64,000 nucleotides of DNA, taken from assembly GCF_003473485.1 (NCBI RefSeq), contig NC_053045.1, positions 62,435,994-62,499,993 on the forward strand, in the 5' to 3' direction. The position numbers and the translations under genes are program-made. Positions within the stretch are counted from its first letter, which is position 1. Each line of letters opens with the position of its first letter. Below the pieces are notes generated by a model. That model was not told where the DNA came from. It did no database searches and saw nothing but the letters and a program-made list of their open reading frames with translations. Positions 1-11,786 of this stretch are shown in pieces. The stretch is from Medicago truncatula. Lineage: Eukaryota; Streptophyta; Magnoliopsida; Fabales; Fabaceae.

Positions 1-148
1 AAAAAAAAAAACTTTCAAAGCTGAACCATACGATACTGAATAAAATGACTAGGTTGCCCCCCTTTCTTCTTCTTCGTCTTCTAGGTTGTGGAAAACTTTG
101 AACTAGTAACTAGTAAGTAGTGTGTGGACAGGGATCAAGAGGTAGCCA

Positions 149-1299
149 ATGGAAGTCATAGGAAGGAGCTTTAGCGTTTTATGTCTCACTCCTTCTCTTT
201 CAGCAAGAAGGAGGTTTTGTACAGCATTGGCTAAAAAGAAAGATGATGTCCAAGACAACAACGAGTCTCAGCAACAATCTTTTTTACCATTGAAGGTTTC
301 AAAATCAAATCTTGCTCGTGCTGCCATTGGAGTTTTTGGCTTGGGATTCATTGATGCAGGGTTAGTAACGCTTCTTGTTAATTTTGTTTTATTTCAGTTT
401 ATAATAACAATTTTGATTCTTCATGCTCTGAAGCCCCGATACTCCAAAAATGGTGAAGTATCGTATCTGATACCGATACGCCCCGGTACGGGTATGGGAA
501 AAGTATCGGGCAATTAATATTTATTTTTTTTGAAAAACAATGACCGATACGTGTCGGATACGTCCCGATACGCGTATCGGACAATTAATATTTATTTTTT
601 GAAGGAAAAAAATGACCGATACGTGTCGGATACGACTAACTTGTACTCCGACACAACTTACTTATACTCCGACACCTATCAAGTCTGGCAGCGCTATCAA
701 AATCATATTGTCTCTTCTAACCTAAAAAAATAGGTTTTCTCGTCACCACATAGCAATAGCTATTCTCTCTTCTAACCATTACCACTGATTGAATTCTACT
801 CTGTTTCTCTTCTCTCTAATGTTATGTTTCTTCTGCTGTTTGTTTTCGATATAAATTAGTGTTAACTATTAAGTAGTCAACATTAGACAAAGATGTTCTT
901 TTTTTATAGTGTTCTCTTTGGATGGTACTAATGATGTTTAGCTATATTCTATCTAATTTGTGCAGAAAAAACATGTAATTGTCACTTGTTTTGATCATTT
1001 TCATTAATGTGAATGTTTGTTTATCATCATTTTTAGTTATGTTTATACATTGTGCACTTATACTATTAATTTTAAATTTTCCGGTATCGCCGTATCGGTA
1101 TCGTACCGTATCGTATCAGTATCGTGTCAGGTATCGGTGCTTCATAATGATGCCAATGGTTTAATTCAGGTATAGCGGAGACTGGTCAAGGATTGGAGTG
1201 ATAACACAACAGAATGAGGAATTACTAAAGCTTGCAGCTTTTCTTGTGGTTCCCATTTGTGTTTTTTTCATTTTTTTCCTGCCCAACGAATCAAATTAG
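149..1299 (+). CDS. Small plant protein of unknown function, one C-terminal membrane segment, two exons
   Basis: The coding sequence joins 149-360 and 1170-1299 and gives 113 residues. The donor is GG|GTTAGT and the acceptor TTCAG|G; joining them restores the frame across a glycine and gives IDAGYSGDWSRIGVI. The first 30 residues are rich in R, S and A with almost no acidic residues, like a mitochondrial or plastid targeting peptide. Residues about 52-70 (NLARAAIGVFGLGFIDAG) and 91-108 (AAFLVVPICVFFIFF) are hydrophobic; the second is a good membrane span close to the C-terminus. I read it as a conserved plant protein because the spliced exon 2 is fully open and ends in a natural stop, but I do not recognise a named family. 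The intron carries a 714-bp transposon (430-1143). An unspliced reading would extend to a stop at 515-517, inside the intron, and is not the likely product. Confidence 0.75.
430..1143. mobile_element. Non-autonomous DNA transposon (hAT/MULE-like MITE) with GTATCGG subterminal repeats
   Basis: The ends are imperfect inverted repeats: GAAGCCCCGATAC on the left and GTATCGGTGCTTC on the right. Just inside both ends are many short CCGATACG / CGTATCGG units in both orientations, and the segment CCGATACGTGTCGGATACG occurs twice (about 543-562 and 614-633). No transposase can be read. The element lies wholly inside the intron of the first gene. I could not see a clean target-site duplication, so the superfamily is a guess from the subterminal repeat style, shared with the element at 45883-46401. 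Confidence 0.65.
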
Positions 1300-1359
1300 T
1301 CAGCTTTTCAAATGCAATATGTAAAAGAAATTGAGTTTGGATGTCAATAGTTATATGAT

Positions 1360-1605
1360 GGGTCTACTTGGATTGACTTATTTAAACTTATTTACTTGTT
1401 GGACTGTTTGTTTTAGAGAACTTTTGAAAATAATTTATGACTTGTCCATAAGCTGTTTTTTAACTTATTTTCATAAGCTTTCAAAGATAGCTTATGAAAA
1501 TAGGTTATACGTAAACAATTTAATTTTATCTTTTTGTTATGAAAATAGCTAATACATAAGCGCATAAGTTATAATTGCAAATTAAGCTGTTTATCCATAT
1601 AGGGC
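1360..1605. mobile_element. Legume MITE, GGTCTGTTTGGAT family, copy 1
   Basis: Starts GGGTCTACTTGGATTGACTT and ends TTATCCATATAGGGC, a degraded inverted repeat. The interior is made of CATAAGCT/AGCTTATG units facing each other (about 1447-1500), which would let the strand fold. Two more copies lie at about 12445-12740 and 17606-17883. It is non-coding and sits just downstream of the first gene. Confidence 0.7.
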
Positions 1606-3094
1606 GTATATCTTGTGTTCTCAGTATTCAAAGTTCAATTGTTTACTAATTTATAAGAGTAAAGGAAATTAGCAAAAGTTTGAAGGATCAAACTCTTAAT
1701 TACTTGTTTCGCTCTGTGATTCAATCAGTGAAGGGGCTTATCATTTGCATTAGGAATCCAGTTTATGTTCTTAAATGTATAAATGACTAATGTTACAGTA
1801 GTATCATTTCTCAGCTATCAAACAAATATCTGATTCTGTTATTTTTACTTCAAAAGAAGAAAAATTATAACTTTTGTACTCATTTGCATGCCAAAATCTT
1901 CCATTAACCCTTTCTTGATCTTTCCATCGATGACATAAGCAACTTTGAGAAGGATATCTACATTTTTTTTTTTTCAAAAAGAGAAGGTTTAGATATAAGT
2001 CAAACCTGGTGGAATTACTTTAACTGAGTTCATGCAGACTGCAGAGTATCACGGGGTACACTGTCTTTTGGCACCCCTTTTAATTTAGTAATTTAATTTT
2101 TAATATTTGCTTTTACTTTCTGAACATGGTGAGGATATTTCAATTGGTAGCAATATTGCAATTATTGGCAAGTGACCATTTTATTAAGACCATAAATCTG
2201 CAAACAGGCTTGTTAATATGCTCCTGTTAAATTATACCCTAAAATTAATGTCGTATAATTGCTTTGTCTTGCTCTTAAGGACGTATGATTGGACTTTATT
2301 CTAGCAAGATGATATGGGAAAGGTTATGCTCGAAAGATAATTACTTTTGAGAGGAATGTTTAGTCATTTACCGAGTGAGCCAATCAATTTGTTTTAGTAT
2401 CCTATTGTTTTGCTATGTATAACTGACATCACATTATTCAACAAGATGATATCATGTACGAGGTTCAACATCCATCCCTTCTTCCAGATGTTCCAAATGA
2501 CATAAGAGCTTCAACTTTTACCTCTTTCCAGATCACACTATTCTCTCAGATTACTCACCATGATAATAGTGTATGCATTCAATAATGTTTTTTTATCTAA
2601 AAAAATACCTTTTTTTTTACCATTTTTAAGCTTTTTAGTTACTAACCCAAATTGAATTCACTTTGATGCTTCATTTGTCTCGGCTCACATGGATCATCAG
2701 TTTCAGAAAAGAACATGCTGTCAGTTGTAGATTGATATGAACATGAAGCATTGAAGAATTTCATTCATCGAAGCATTGAAGAATTGTTGGTATGCACGCA
2801 CCTAGTTTTCTACTACAACTAATAAGACGATGTATTGGTAATTATGAGCTACAATAGAGTATCAACTGCAAGGCAAACCAAATGTACTATGCTTGCATGT
2901 TACAACTACAATGTTGCTGCTTCATTTAGATGTGAAACTTAGGATGACTGATAACCTGATATACAAAAGCGAAGAACTATAAATTGTATCTCTCAATAAA
3001 TGAATAGCATCCTGTCAACTTTTAGGTGAGGGACCATTTAGAATCTAAATACTTTTGATCGTGTGTAGATGCTGACAAATAAGTTTGTAAGGAA
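1606..3094. other. Intergenic stretch, no gene seen
   Basis: AT-rich sequence with poly-T and poly-A runs. I see no open frame with protein character on either strand and no clear repeat borders. Confidence 0.5.
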
Positions 3095-4735
3095 AAAGAA
3101 ATGGGGGTGAGTGAGTGGGGTGTAAAAAATTGTGGAAAGAAGGGGGATAGGTAACAATCATAATTGGTTTTAGGGTTGCGTTAGAAAAATAATGCGGAAC
3201 GGAGAGGATACTTTATTTTGGAGTGACCATTGGGTGGGGAGGGGAGGTCATTAAAAATGAGAACTGATCAACTATTTTCCTTATCTTTGAACAAAGAGGC
3301 TAAGGTGATGGTGTTGAAGAGGGAAATTGGTGGGAACCGGGTGTGGGATTTTAGGTGGAGAAGAGAGTTATTCTAGCGGTAAGCGGAATTGCTTCATCGC
3401 ATGATTGAGGAATTAGAAAAGGTTATCATCATGGAGGGTAGAAAAAGATTGTATAGTTTGGGTGGAGGACTCGTCAAATTTCTATTCTGTTAAGTCGGCT
3501 TACAATGTCTTAATGGAAGATAGCAATCCTGGATCAACCACTCAACAATAAGGCGTAGCATAAATTCATTCTGTTGAAAGTTGTGGTGTTTGTGTGCCAA
3601 GTATTTCAAAACCGTATTCCAATCAAAGATAATTTATCTAGAAGAGTAATCCTAAGCGGAGATTAGCTAAATTGTGTAGGTGGCTGTGGTGATAGAGTCA
3701 ACATCCCATTTATTTTTTGAATGCTATGTTTATTTCTAAAGTGTGGATGGATATGGCTAAATGGCTAGAGTGAGTGTGGTGTATCATAATAATTGCAATT
3801 CTCATCTCAATTATTTCTCTGGAGTAAGTATTGGAGGAAAAGGAACGGAGTTGGGTTTAAGAACAAATTTGGTTTGCCTGCTAGTGGAGGAGTATTTGGA
3901 AGTCTAGAAACGCACAAAAAAAAAAAATTCAGGATAAAAATGTGTCGTTGGACGCGATTGCAGAAAAGGTGAATTTGCTTTTGTGGAACTGGTTAAGGAT
4001 TAAACATACAGGATTCAAATATGCAATATCAATGGTGGTTGAATCCTTTCACTTGTTTGGTTGTTTGCTTTGCAGGTGATTAGAAAAATTGATGCATTTG
4101 TCTATTACAGAATTTAATTTTGTGCAGGTGGGGCTGTTGTTTGGATTGGTTCTGTGTTAGCTTAGCCGGAAATAGCTATGGTACAGGGGGTGTTTGATTG
4201 GGTTGTGTCGGGGAGTCCTCAATATTATGTGGTTATCTCAGGATGGGGAGGGGTTTCAAGTGTCTATTGGATGTTGAGAGGAGGCATCTGGTAGGAGTAT
4301 GACTGCATTATGGTTCTTTTCAATCTGCTACGGGGTTCTGTTATGCAGAATTCCCGTGTTTTGTTGGCGCATCACACTTGCTCGGACAACTTTGGTTGTT
4401 TTGTGTTGGAATTCTCATCTACAGATGTGGTAGGCTGAGTTTTCTAGCAATATGTGGGAGTTTGGCTTGCAAAGGTGTGATCCGTTGTTTCCTGCGGAGT
4501 TGGGTTGCTTGCATGCAGAGTGGAAGTGGTGGCTAAAGGGATATCGGTCTGATTGCTTATGGTTTTCATTTTGTGGAGGGTTGAGTAGTAGTTTGTGAGG
4601 GGGTGGGCTTTTTGTCCTTTGCTGAGGTGTATCCTTATGTATGTTATTACTCAGATCACAGTTTTTTTACATTTTCTGTCCTATTCTTTGCACACTTGTG
4701 CTTGGCATAGTGTGTGTAATAATTGGTTAATTCTT
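3095..4735 (+). mobile_element. Degenerate 3' part of an L1-type LINE (zf-RVT region plus 3' UTR)
   Basis: Reading across several frames gives pieces typical of plant LINE reverse transcriptases. The first is a GxGxxTLFWSDHWVGG-like stretch near 3180-3240. Next is a zinc-finger-like zf-RVT section with FQNRIPIKDNLSRRVILSGD then GGCGDRV near 3605-3700, then AEKVNLLLWNWLRIKHTGF near 3958-4018. About 700 bp of GT-rich non-coding sequence follows and resembles the 3' UTR of these elements. The 5' half with the endonuclease and catalytic RT motifs is missing, so this looks like the usual 5'-truncated insertion. Stops interrupt every frame. The end near 4735 is approximate. Confidence 0.65.
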
Positions 4736-5297
4736 ATCAGGTAAAAATGATGAAAACCTTTTAGTTATATTTAACTCTGCTTTTTAGTTATCAATGAAAC
4801 TTTAAGTTGACATCACAGAACTGAGGAAAACATTATTACTAATTCTTATCAGGTAAAAATGAGGTAAAAACTCTGCTTGATTCAATCCCATTGGTTGCAC
4901 TTACTTTACATAAATGATCATTTTATTTAAAATCACACAATTTATTTGAGCATTAGTGCATATTACATATGTTTTGATAGATTTAAAAAAACTAATCAAT
5001 GAAAGGGGATCTTGCTCAAGAGATAAAAAGTAGGACCTAGTTTTTTCTTTTCTTAGAGTAACTAGCATTTTATTTTGCGTCATCAAAAATATCCTGCAAT
5101 TGTTATTTGTTAAATGGTTTTTTCGCTATTAGGTAATCTAGGTAACCCACTACAATGAGTCAAAGAAAGGTAACCAACTGCAACCATTAGGATTCTGTTT
5201 ACAAAGGAGCCATCGTTTGCTTGCCAAAATAGTGAAGAATGACTAATTAATGGATGTTATTTTTGGGTGATAATTAAATGCATAAGTGTATAGTCCC

Positions 5298-5432
5298 GTG
5301 AGCATAGCTCAGCTGGCAGAAACATGCATTGTTATATGTAGGGGTCAGGGTTCAAACCTCGAACACCTCACTTATTCACCTTGAAAAAGATGAATTCTAG
5401 CCACTGGGCTACTTGATCAAAAGTAAAATAAA
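5298..5432 (+). mobile_element. tRNA-derived SINE
   Basis: Starts GTGAGCATAGCTCAGCTGG, which contains an RNA polymerase III A box, followed about 35 bp later by the B box GGGTTCAAACCTC. The body ends with TTCTAGCCACTGGGCTACTTGA and an A-rich tail. The same layout on the minus strand is seen at 45262-45390, so it is a dispersed SINE and not a tRNA gene. Confidence 0.75.
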
Positions 5433-7042
5433 AAATGCATGTGTAAAAAAAAAAATGTGTATATTGTTTCTATGTAAGGTTATCGGTTTAGGCAAGTAGT
5501 TATTGAGTGGTGTGTGAGAGTTATAAATTCAGAGATACTGAATTCTTTCCTTACTCATTAAAATTACGAACAAACTACCATTTTGGCCCCTCAAATATAT
5601 AATTCCCTTGAATATACCCTCTTTGTGTAAGCAATTATTTCGAAATTATAAACAAACCACAACTATGGTCTCCCAAAAATATAATTCGTTGTCACATTGA
5701 CCATTGAATGTATTGAAATTACAAACACATCCACATGTATATCTTTTATTAGTCATTTTGATTATCAAATATGTTTTTGTATAGTCAATTAATAAAATTA
5801 CTAACAAAAAGACATTAGAGATACATTTGCAATTTCAATACATTGCCTCACACATTTAAGAACTTTACCCTTAAAATTACGTGCATATGTACGACCACAT
5901 ACATCTTGAATTCTATACATCCACCGTAAGAGGTAGTAAATGTGATTACTGAGACCATGATATAAATCCGAGGCCCTACCAACATTTAAGATTTTAGATT
6001 GCTCACAAATATAGAAATGGCAGAAGAGCACCTATGGACCCTAAAACTAAAGAACATATCCTCTTTAATCGTCGACATGAGGTAGTTACACCTACATACG
6101 GGGCGCTACTGTTTGAGCGTTGACACTTCAAATTGTCTTTTTTTTTTTTTTTTTTGGTTACAACATACTATATTTTATTTCAAAATTCTCCAAATAATCA
6201 ATGGAAAAAACTAAAAGGAAAATACGTTTCATTCATATCAAGTATAAATATAATGCACTTTCTAGGTACTCTTCTTTTTTCTTTATTTTTAAGCATGCAA
6301 AAATGTTTTAATAGTTTTTTAAAAAACAAAATTAAATAAAATATTAATCAAAACACAAGATATGTTAAGATTAATCCAAAGCATGTAGAGCAGAACACAC
6401 TACACTGACGCAAGTTATATGTAAAATTAACAATAAACACATATATACCTCACATTTTAAAAACAAAAATGATTGTTTTACTCATTTATGTAATATACTT
6501 ACTATTAGTAGCAATATATATTATATACTTGTAAAAAAGAAAGCATGAATATTATATAGACACCAATTTTAGTGGCTATTGAATTATTACAAATTTGTTG
6601 AACAACTTTATAGTTACGTACAAAATTTTAAAATGATTAGAGAGGTGATAGAAAGGTAGGATCCATGTATTTATTATGGAATTATAAAATGGTTAAAAGT
6701 AAAAGACACTTGTTTATATTGAGGTAGAAAACAGAGAATAAAACTGATTAAGCTTACAAATAAAAAGGCATATAAAACAGATTCAGAAACTTATTGACAG
6801 CTACATCACAGAATTTTGAAGAGAAGACAAGAGAGAAAGAATTTAACATAGAGCCGATTTTACAGACGGCCACAAACAACCATCTTTCAGCCGGCTATCA
6901 CAATTCTGCCAGCACAAATTTTTCTAACCCCATTCCTTAGCCCATCCCTTTAAATTCTTCTTCACCCAAACACTATACTATAATTCATAAACATTTTTTT
7001 TATTTTTATTTTTACCTTTCAAATTAATGCACCATTAATACT
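5433..7042. other. Intergenic stretch upstream of the AP2 gene
   Basis: AT-rich with a poly-T run at about 6138-6155. No gene recognised. A 76-residue open frame on the minus strand (5801-6031) has no family character and is not called. The last 300 bases would hold the upstream control region of the AP2 gene. Confidence 0.45.
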
Positions 7043-7053
7043 ATATATAAATA
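7043..7053 (+). promoter_or_regulatory. Likely TATA box of the WRI3/WRI4-type gene
   Basis: TATATATAAAT lies 50-60 bases upstream of the start codon at 7103. This would place transcription start near 7075 and give a short leader of about 30 bases. It is inferred from position and sequence only. Confidence 0.45.
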
Positions 7054-7102
7054 TACATCTTTGCTAGCTTGTTTCTTCAGTATACACTTCTTTTTTTTTC
7101 CA

Positions 7103-9389
7103 ATGGCGAAAAAATCGCAGAAGCAAATAGAGAAAGACGACAATGCAAGCAATGATAATGATAATCTGAATCCAAGTAACACTGTCACCACCAAAGCAAA
7201 ACGGACGAGGAAAAGTGTCCCTAGAACTTCTCCACCTCAACGCAGCTCAATATACAGAGGAGTCACTAGGTGATTTGCTCGATCATATCGCCTTGATTGT
7301 TTATTTCCTCTTGTATATGTTTATCTATCTCTCGTGTCGGATTAGCATTTAACACACTAACATTTGTTATTAAAAAAAATAAAAAAAAAAATGTTACCAT
7401 CGGTCAGGCACCGTTGGACAGGCCGATATGAAGCTCATTTGTGGGACAAGAATTGTTGGAATGAGTCTCAGAACAAGAAAGGGAGACAAGGTAATTTCAT
7501 ACTCTTTTTCATTAGTTTTCTTCTTCCAACATTAATTGATCAATATATGGAGTTAGCCTAATGTTTTAACTTATTTTCATGTGGCATTTCAATTCTATAT
7601 ATATGGTGGTGATCTTTGTAATTGATTGTTGCAGTCTACCTTGGTACGTAGTTTATTATATATATTATTTATCATTATTACAATGAAATGAAACCAAAAG
7701 AATCATTTAAGTACTTAGTATTTAGCTTGTTGTTGAAATTTCAGGTGCTTATGATAATGAGGAGACGGCAGCACATGCTTATGATCTAGCAGCATTGAAA
7801 TATTGGGGTCAAGATACCATTATTAATTTTCCGGTACTTTCTAAACCACTTTTTATTAATATGCATCCAGGATTTATTAATTAATTAGTTCAGAAAATAA
7901 AAATAAAAAATTGTCTTCAAATCACAGCTATCAAACTATCAGAAAGAACTAATTGAAATGGAGAGTCAATCAAGGGAGGAGTATATTGGATCCTTAAGAA
8001 GGTATTAATCAAACATAATTTCTTTCATTATATATATCAGCATGAAAAAATTTGCAAATATTAATCATAGCTTATTTTTACTAAAAATTACAGGAAAAGC
8101 AGTGGTTTTTCACGGGGTGTATCTAAATACAGAGGTGTAGCAAGGTATATATTAGCTAGTTCTTCTTATACATCAAATTTCTTTGATCAATTTTTGCTTA
8201 TATTTAAGACCGAACAAGAGTGTAATGAAGAATAATTTTTTTTACTCAATTAAGAATCAATTTAAGGTTTAATGAATTTGCTTTTCCATTAATGTTCTAG
8301 ACATCATCATAACGGAAGGTGGGAGGCACGGATTGGCAAAGTTTTTGGCAATAAGTATCTTTATCTCGGAACATATGGTAAGTTCAAAATCTTTGTCTCT
8401 AATTATCTTAGCAAACAATGAAATACTGTACACACCTTTTCTTTCACAAAATAAAATACGTACGTACATATGAACACTAGTGATGTACGTATAAATGCTC
8501 GTATGGTGCGTAAAATGTTCTTTACTACTATAATTATGACTAGTAGTTAAGTAGCTAGCCAGGTACAACAATCTAAATTTATGTAGGTGTATACATAATA
8601 AGCCTTTTTTCGTTTCAACGTTCAAATGAAAATGATTTTATAATTATTGTAAACGAAGACCTTAGAAAAGTGTCATTCAATTCATTGCTTCTATTCCTTG
8701 ACCAATTCAGTTATTACTCCATAGTGTGGCTTTGCATGGGTTATGTATGGCAAAATAATATCAATCACATGTACTCACATTCAATGGGACATGAATCACA
8801 TGACATTATATTGAAATTGGTTTTGTACTTATACAAAGTTCAATTAATCAATCTTGCAGCTACCCAAGAAGAAGCAGCTACAGCTTATGACATGGCAGCT
8901 ATTGAATACCGTGGACTTAATGCTGTTACCAATTTCGACCTAAGCCGTTATATTAAGTGGCTTAAGCCCAACAATAACAACAATGACGACAATAACAAGT
9001 CTAATATTAATCTTTGTGACATTAACTCTAACAGTAGTGCCAACGACTCAAACTCTAATGAAGAATTGGAATTTAGCCTCGTGGACAATGAAATATCACT
9101 CAATAATTCTATTGACGAAGCCACATTGGTTCAACCTCGACCAACTAGTGCCACGTCAGCCCTAGAGCTTTTGCTTCAATCATCTAAGTTTAAGGAAATG
9201 GTGGAAATGGCATCAATGACTTCCAATGTGTCAACGACGTTGGAGTCTGATCAATTGTCACAATGTGCATTTCCTGATGACATTCAAACGTACTTTGAAT
9301 ATGAAAATTTCAATGATACAATGTTGGAAGACCTCAACTCCATTATGCCTACGTTTCATTATGACTTTGAGGGTGCTGAGGTTTTATAG
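7103..9389 (+). CDS. WRI3/WRI4: WRINKLED-type AP2/ERF transcription factor with two AP2 domains, eight exons
   Basis: Exons: 7103-7269, 7408-7490, 7635-7643, 7745-7833, 7928-8001, 8094-8144, 8301-8377 and 8860-9389. All junctions are GT-AG and in frame, giving 359 residues. Residues 1-49 are a charged nuclear-type leader with [10 protein letters not shown]2 repeat 1 runs from [20 protein letters not shown] to about [11 protein letters not shown], and repeat 2 from [20 protein letters not shown] to [14 protein letters not shown]. Between them is [20 protein letters not shown]. Exon 3 is a 9-nt microexon coding the core of VYLG in repeat 1, a hallmark of WRI1-type genes. The tail has [15 protein letters not shown] and FPDDIQTYF, which I recall from the WRI4/WRI3 branch and not WRI1. 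Family members act in the nucleus; WRI1 drives seed-oil genes, while WRI3 and WRI4 promote fatty-acid supply for cutin and wax. WRI3 versus WRI4 is not settled. Confidence 0.93.
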
Positions 9390-11140
9390 CTCAATTCAAA
9401 AGAGAATATGGAAATGTATGTTTTATTTATTATTTTTTTAATTTTTTCATCACGTTATTTATATAAAGACCGATACTCTTTATAATTTAGCTAATTAGGA
9501 TTTAAACTTTTAGAGGAAATAAGTTATTATTTTGACAAAAATCAAAGTTGAACCAATTGTATTGAATTTGACTGTATCATGAATATTAACCTTTACAATA
9601 GCAATATATATGATTCCCTCAAAAGAAAAAAAGTTAGCAATATATATGATATTACCAAGATGAAAATTAACGAATTGTTGGAGAATTTAATTTCTAGTAG
9701 TATATCAGAAGACAAACCACGCAGAAAACATAAATTAGTAAAAGAAAATTGTGGAAAAAAATTGAGAGAGAAAAATGAGAAATTTCTCTCTAAATTCATA
9801 ACAAAAGAATAAAAGTATAATTTAATTTTGTTTAGTACGCCAATGCCTCTCTCAATGGTGTGTAGAAAATGATTTCAGTTTTTCTTTGAGTAAATTACAT
9901 CCCATCCCTGAGAGATGCTACTTTTACACTCCCCTCCTCTCCTATTTTGAAACACACATTATCCTCCCCCAACATATGATTTTTGATACATTTTGATCCA
10001 TTTTTTTATATTTCCGTTAAACAGCCGTTAACCATTGTTAAATAATTTTAGTATTACTAAAATAACCTTTATATATAACTTTCGATCATCTCTTTTTCTC
10101 TTTCCTTTATTATTACAAGACTAGTTTATGTCCCTGATGTTCTTCCTTTCCCTTTCTATATTCCTCCTCCTCCTTTCCCAACCAGCATTTGCATTCCGCT
10201 ATGCTGCTCACCGTCCCCAATACTATCAAGCTCATTCTTCCTCGCTTTCTTCGTCACCATGATTTTCCTCCTCGTAAAGTTGAAGACAATCCCATTCTAC
10301 TGTCTTTCTCATCCTAGATTTACAATCGATGTCTCTGCGTTCTCGTTTCACCATAGTTCCGATTGATAGGTCAGTATCTTTTTCTTATTTGCTCGTTATA
10401 GTTGCTTTTGGTAGCTTGTATTCTGAATTTCTAATTGTTGAATTACTAGATTGATTGTTTTGCTTACAATTTTATATGCTTTTCACGCTAAGAAAAAAAT
10501 AGTGATTCAAATTGATGCATTTTAAGGAGTGAATATTTAAGGTGATTCATAACATTTTTATGTCTTGATCACCGTTATTGTATTCTCACTTTCTTCAATT
10601 CTTACAAGTTATAACACCTACCTTATAATTGTCACACATATGATCAAGTAATTGACTTTACAATACCAACATGAACATGAAATTTGATATCTTCACGGTG
10701 CCTGGTGCCAAACTTTGAACTATTTTATTCAACGAAAATTATACAACTATAAATCATGTATTAAGTTTTTTTTTTAAGTCTACCATTTTAATCTATAAAT
10801 TATTTTAAGGTTTCAAAAATAAAAATTATGCATTGAATTGTGCCAATTTATTTATCGTAATATTGAAATTTAATGTTTTTCAATTAATAATTGTTCTTTA
10901 TAGAAATCTTAACATATGACTTTAGAACATAAATTCATTGATTTTTTATTGAATATAAAAGAGGTAATAAATTGATTTTCTACATTCTAGAAGAGTTTGA
11001 ATATGGGTTCAAGGTGAATACATATATCTCTATATTACCCGTGTTTTTTGTTAAAATTTAATGAGATATAGTTATTACTGGCCCATTTAATAATTTATTT
11101 CAAGCGCTGGGGGTTAGAGAGACTAAGTGCTTATTATATA
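9390..11140. other. Intergenic stretch with a possible transposon end
   Basis: At about 9892-10075 the sequence starts GAGTAAATTACATCCCATCC and runs into CCGTTAAACAGCCGTTAACC. This resembles one terminus of the Mutator-like non-autonomous elements that begin GTAAATTACAC or GTAAATAGTC in legumes, but I found no matching opposite end. The rest is AT-rich with no recognisable gene. Confidence 0.35.
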
Positions 11141-11421
11141 CTCCCTCCGTCCCAAATTGTATGTCGCTTTGGAAAAAAAAATTGTCCTAAATTATATTTC
11201 GCTTTACAATACCAATGAAATATTAATGTTATTTTTTCTATTATATCCTTAACTATTAATTACTTTCTCTTCTTTCAATTATTTCATTTATCTTTTCCAT
11301 ACCTTATATTAAGGATAATTTTGTAAAACAACTCATAATTTATCTTCCCCACAGAATATTAATTACATTTCTTAATACGTGTGAAATGGCCAATACATCA
11401 TACAATTTGGGACGGAGGAAG
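11141..11421. mobile_element. Stowaway MITE (Tc1/mariner type), copy 1
   Basis: The left end is CTCCCTCCGTCCCAAATTGT and the right end ACAATTTGGGACGGAGGAAG, an inverted repeat flanked on each side by TA, the Stowaway target duplication. It is about 281 bp and non-coding. A second copy lies at 55416-55699. Confidence 0.9.
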
Positions 11422-11786
11422 TATTAATTATGAAACGAGTGACGTGTATTGCCGGAACTCGTTTAAACACCTAAATAAGATGGTGCATTGTGGATAGTCT
11501 CTTATATTGAGAATCATTTTTACGTCATTATATCCAAACATAAAATTAAATCACGCTTAGATTACTTTAAATTAAAATCAACTCAATTAACATCAATTAG
11601 TATTACCACATATACTGGGTTTGTTTGAAGTTATATATTTGTTGATTCAATGTAAATAAAAATATAGAAAACATTTCTTAAAATATAAAAAGATAGAAAA
11701 TATGTGGAATGTGAAAGGTATTTTGTCAAACAAGTTCCCCCCATTACTCACTAGTCTATGCGCGAATTGTAGCAAAAACCCTTGCA

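Noticed and set aside
5305-5360. tRNA-like A and B boxes
   Set aside because: The acceptor stem cannot pair and the body and A-rich tail match a dispersed SINE, so not a tRNA gene. The same holds at 16671, 34765 and 45262.
8269-8625. Minus-strand open frame of 118 codons inside the AP2 gene
   Set aside because: It overlaps exon 7 and intron 7 of a well-supported gene on the other strand and has no protein-like composition.
9579-9812. Lysine-rich 77-residue frame
   Set aside because: Low-complexity composition and a direct repeat (AGCAATATATATGAT) explain it; no family likeness.
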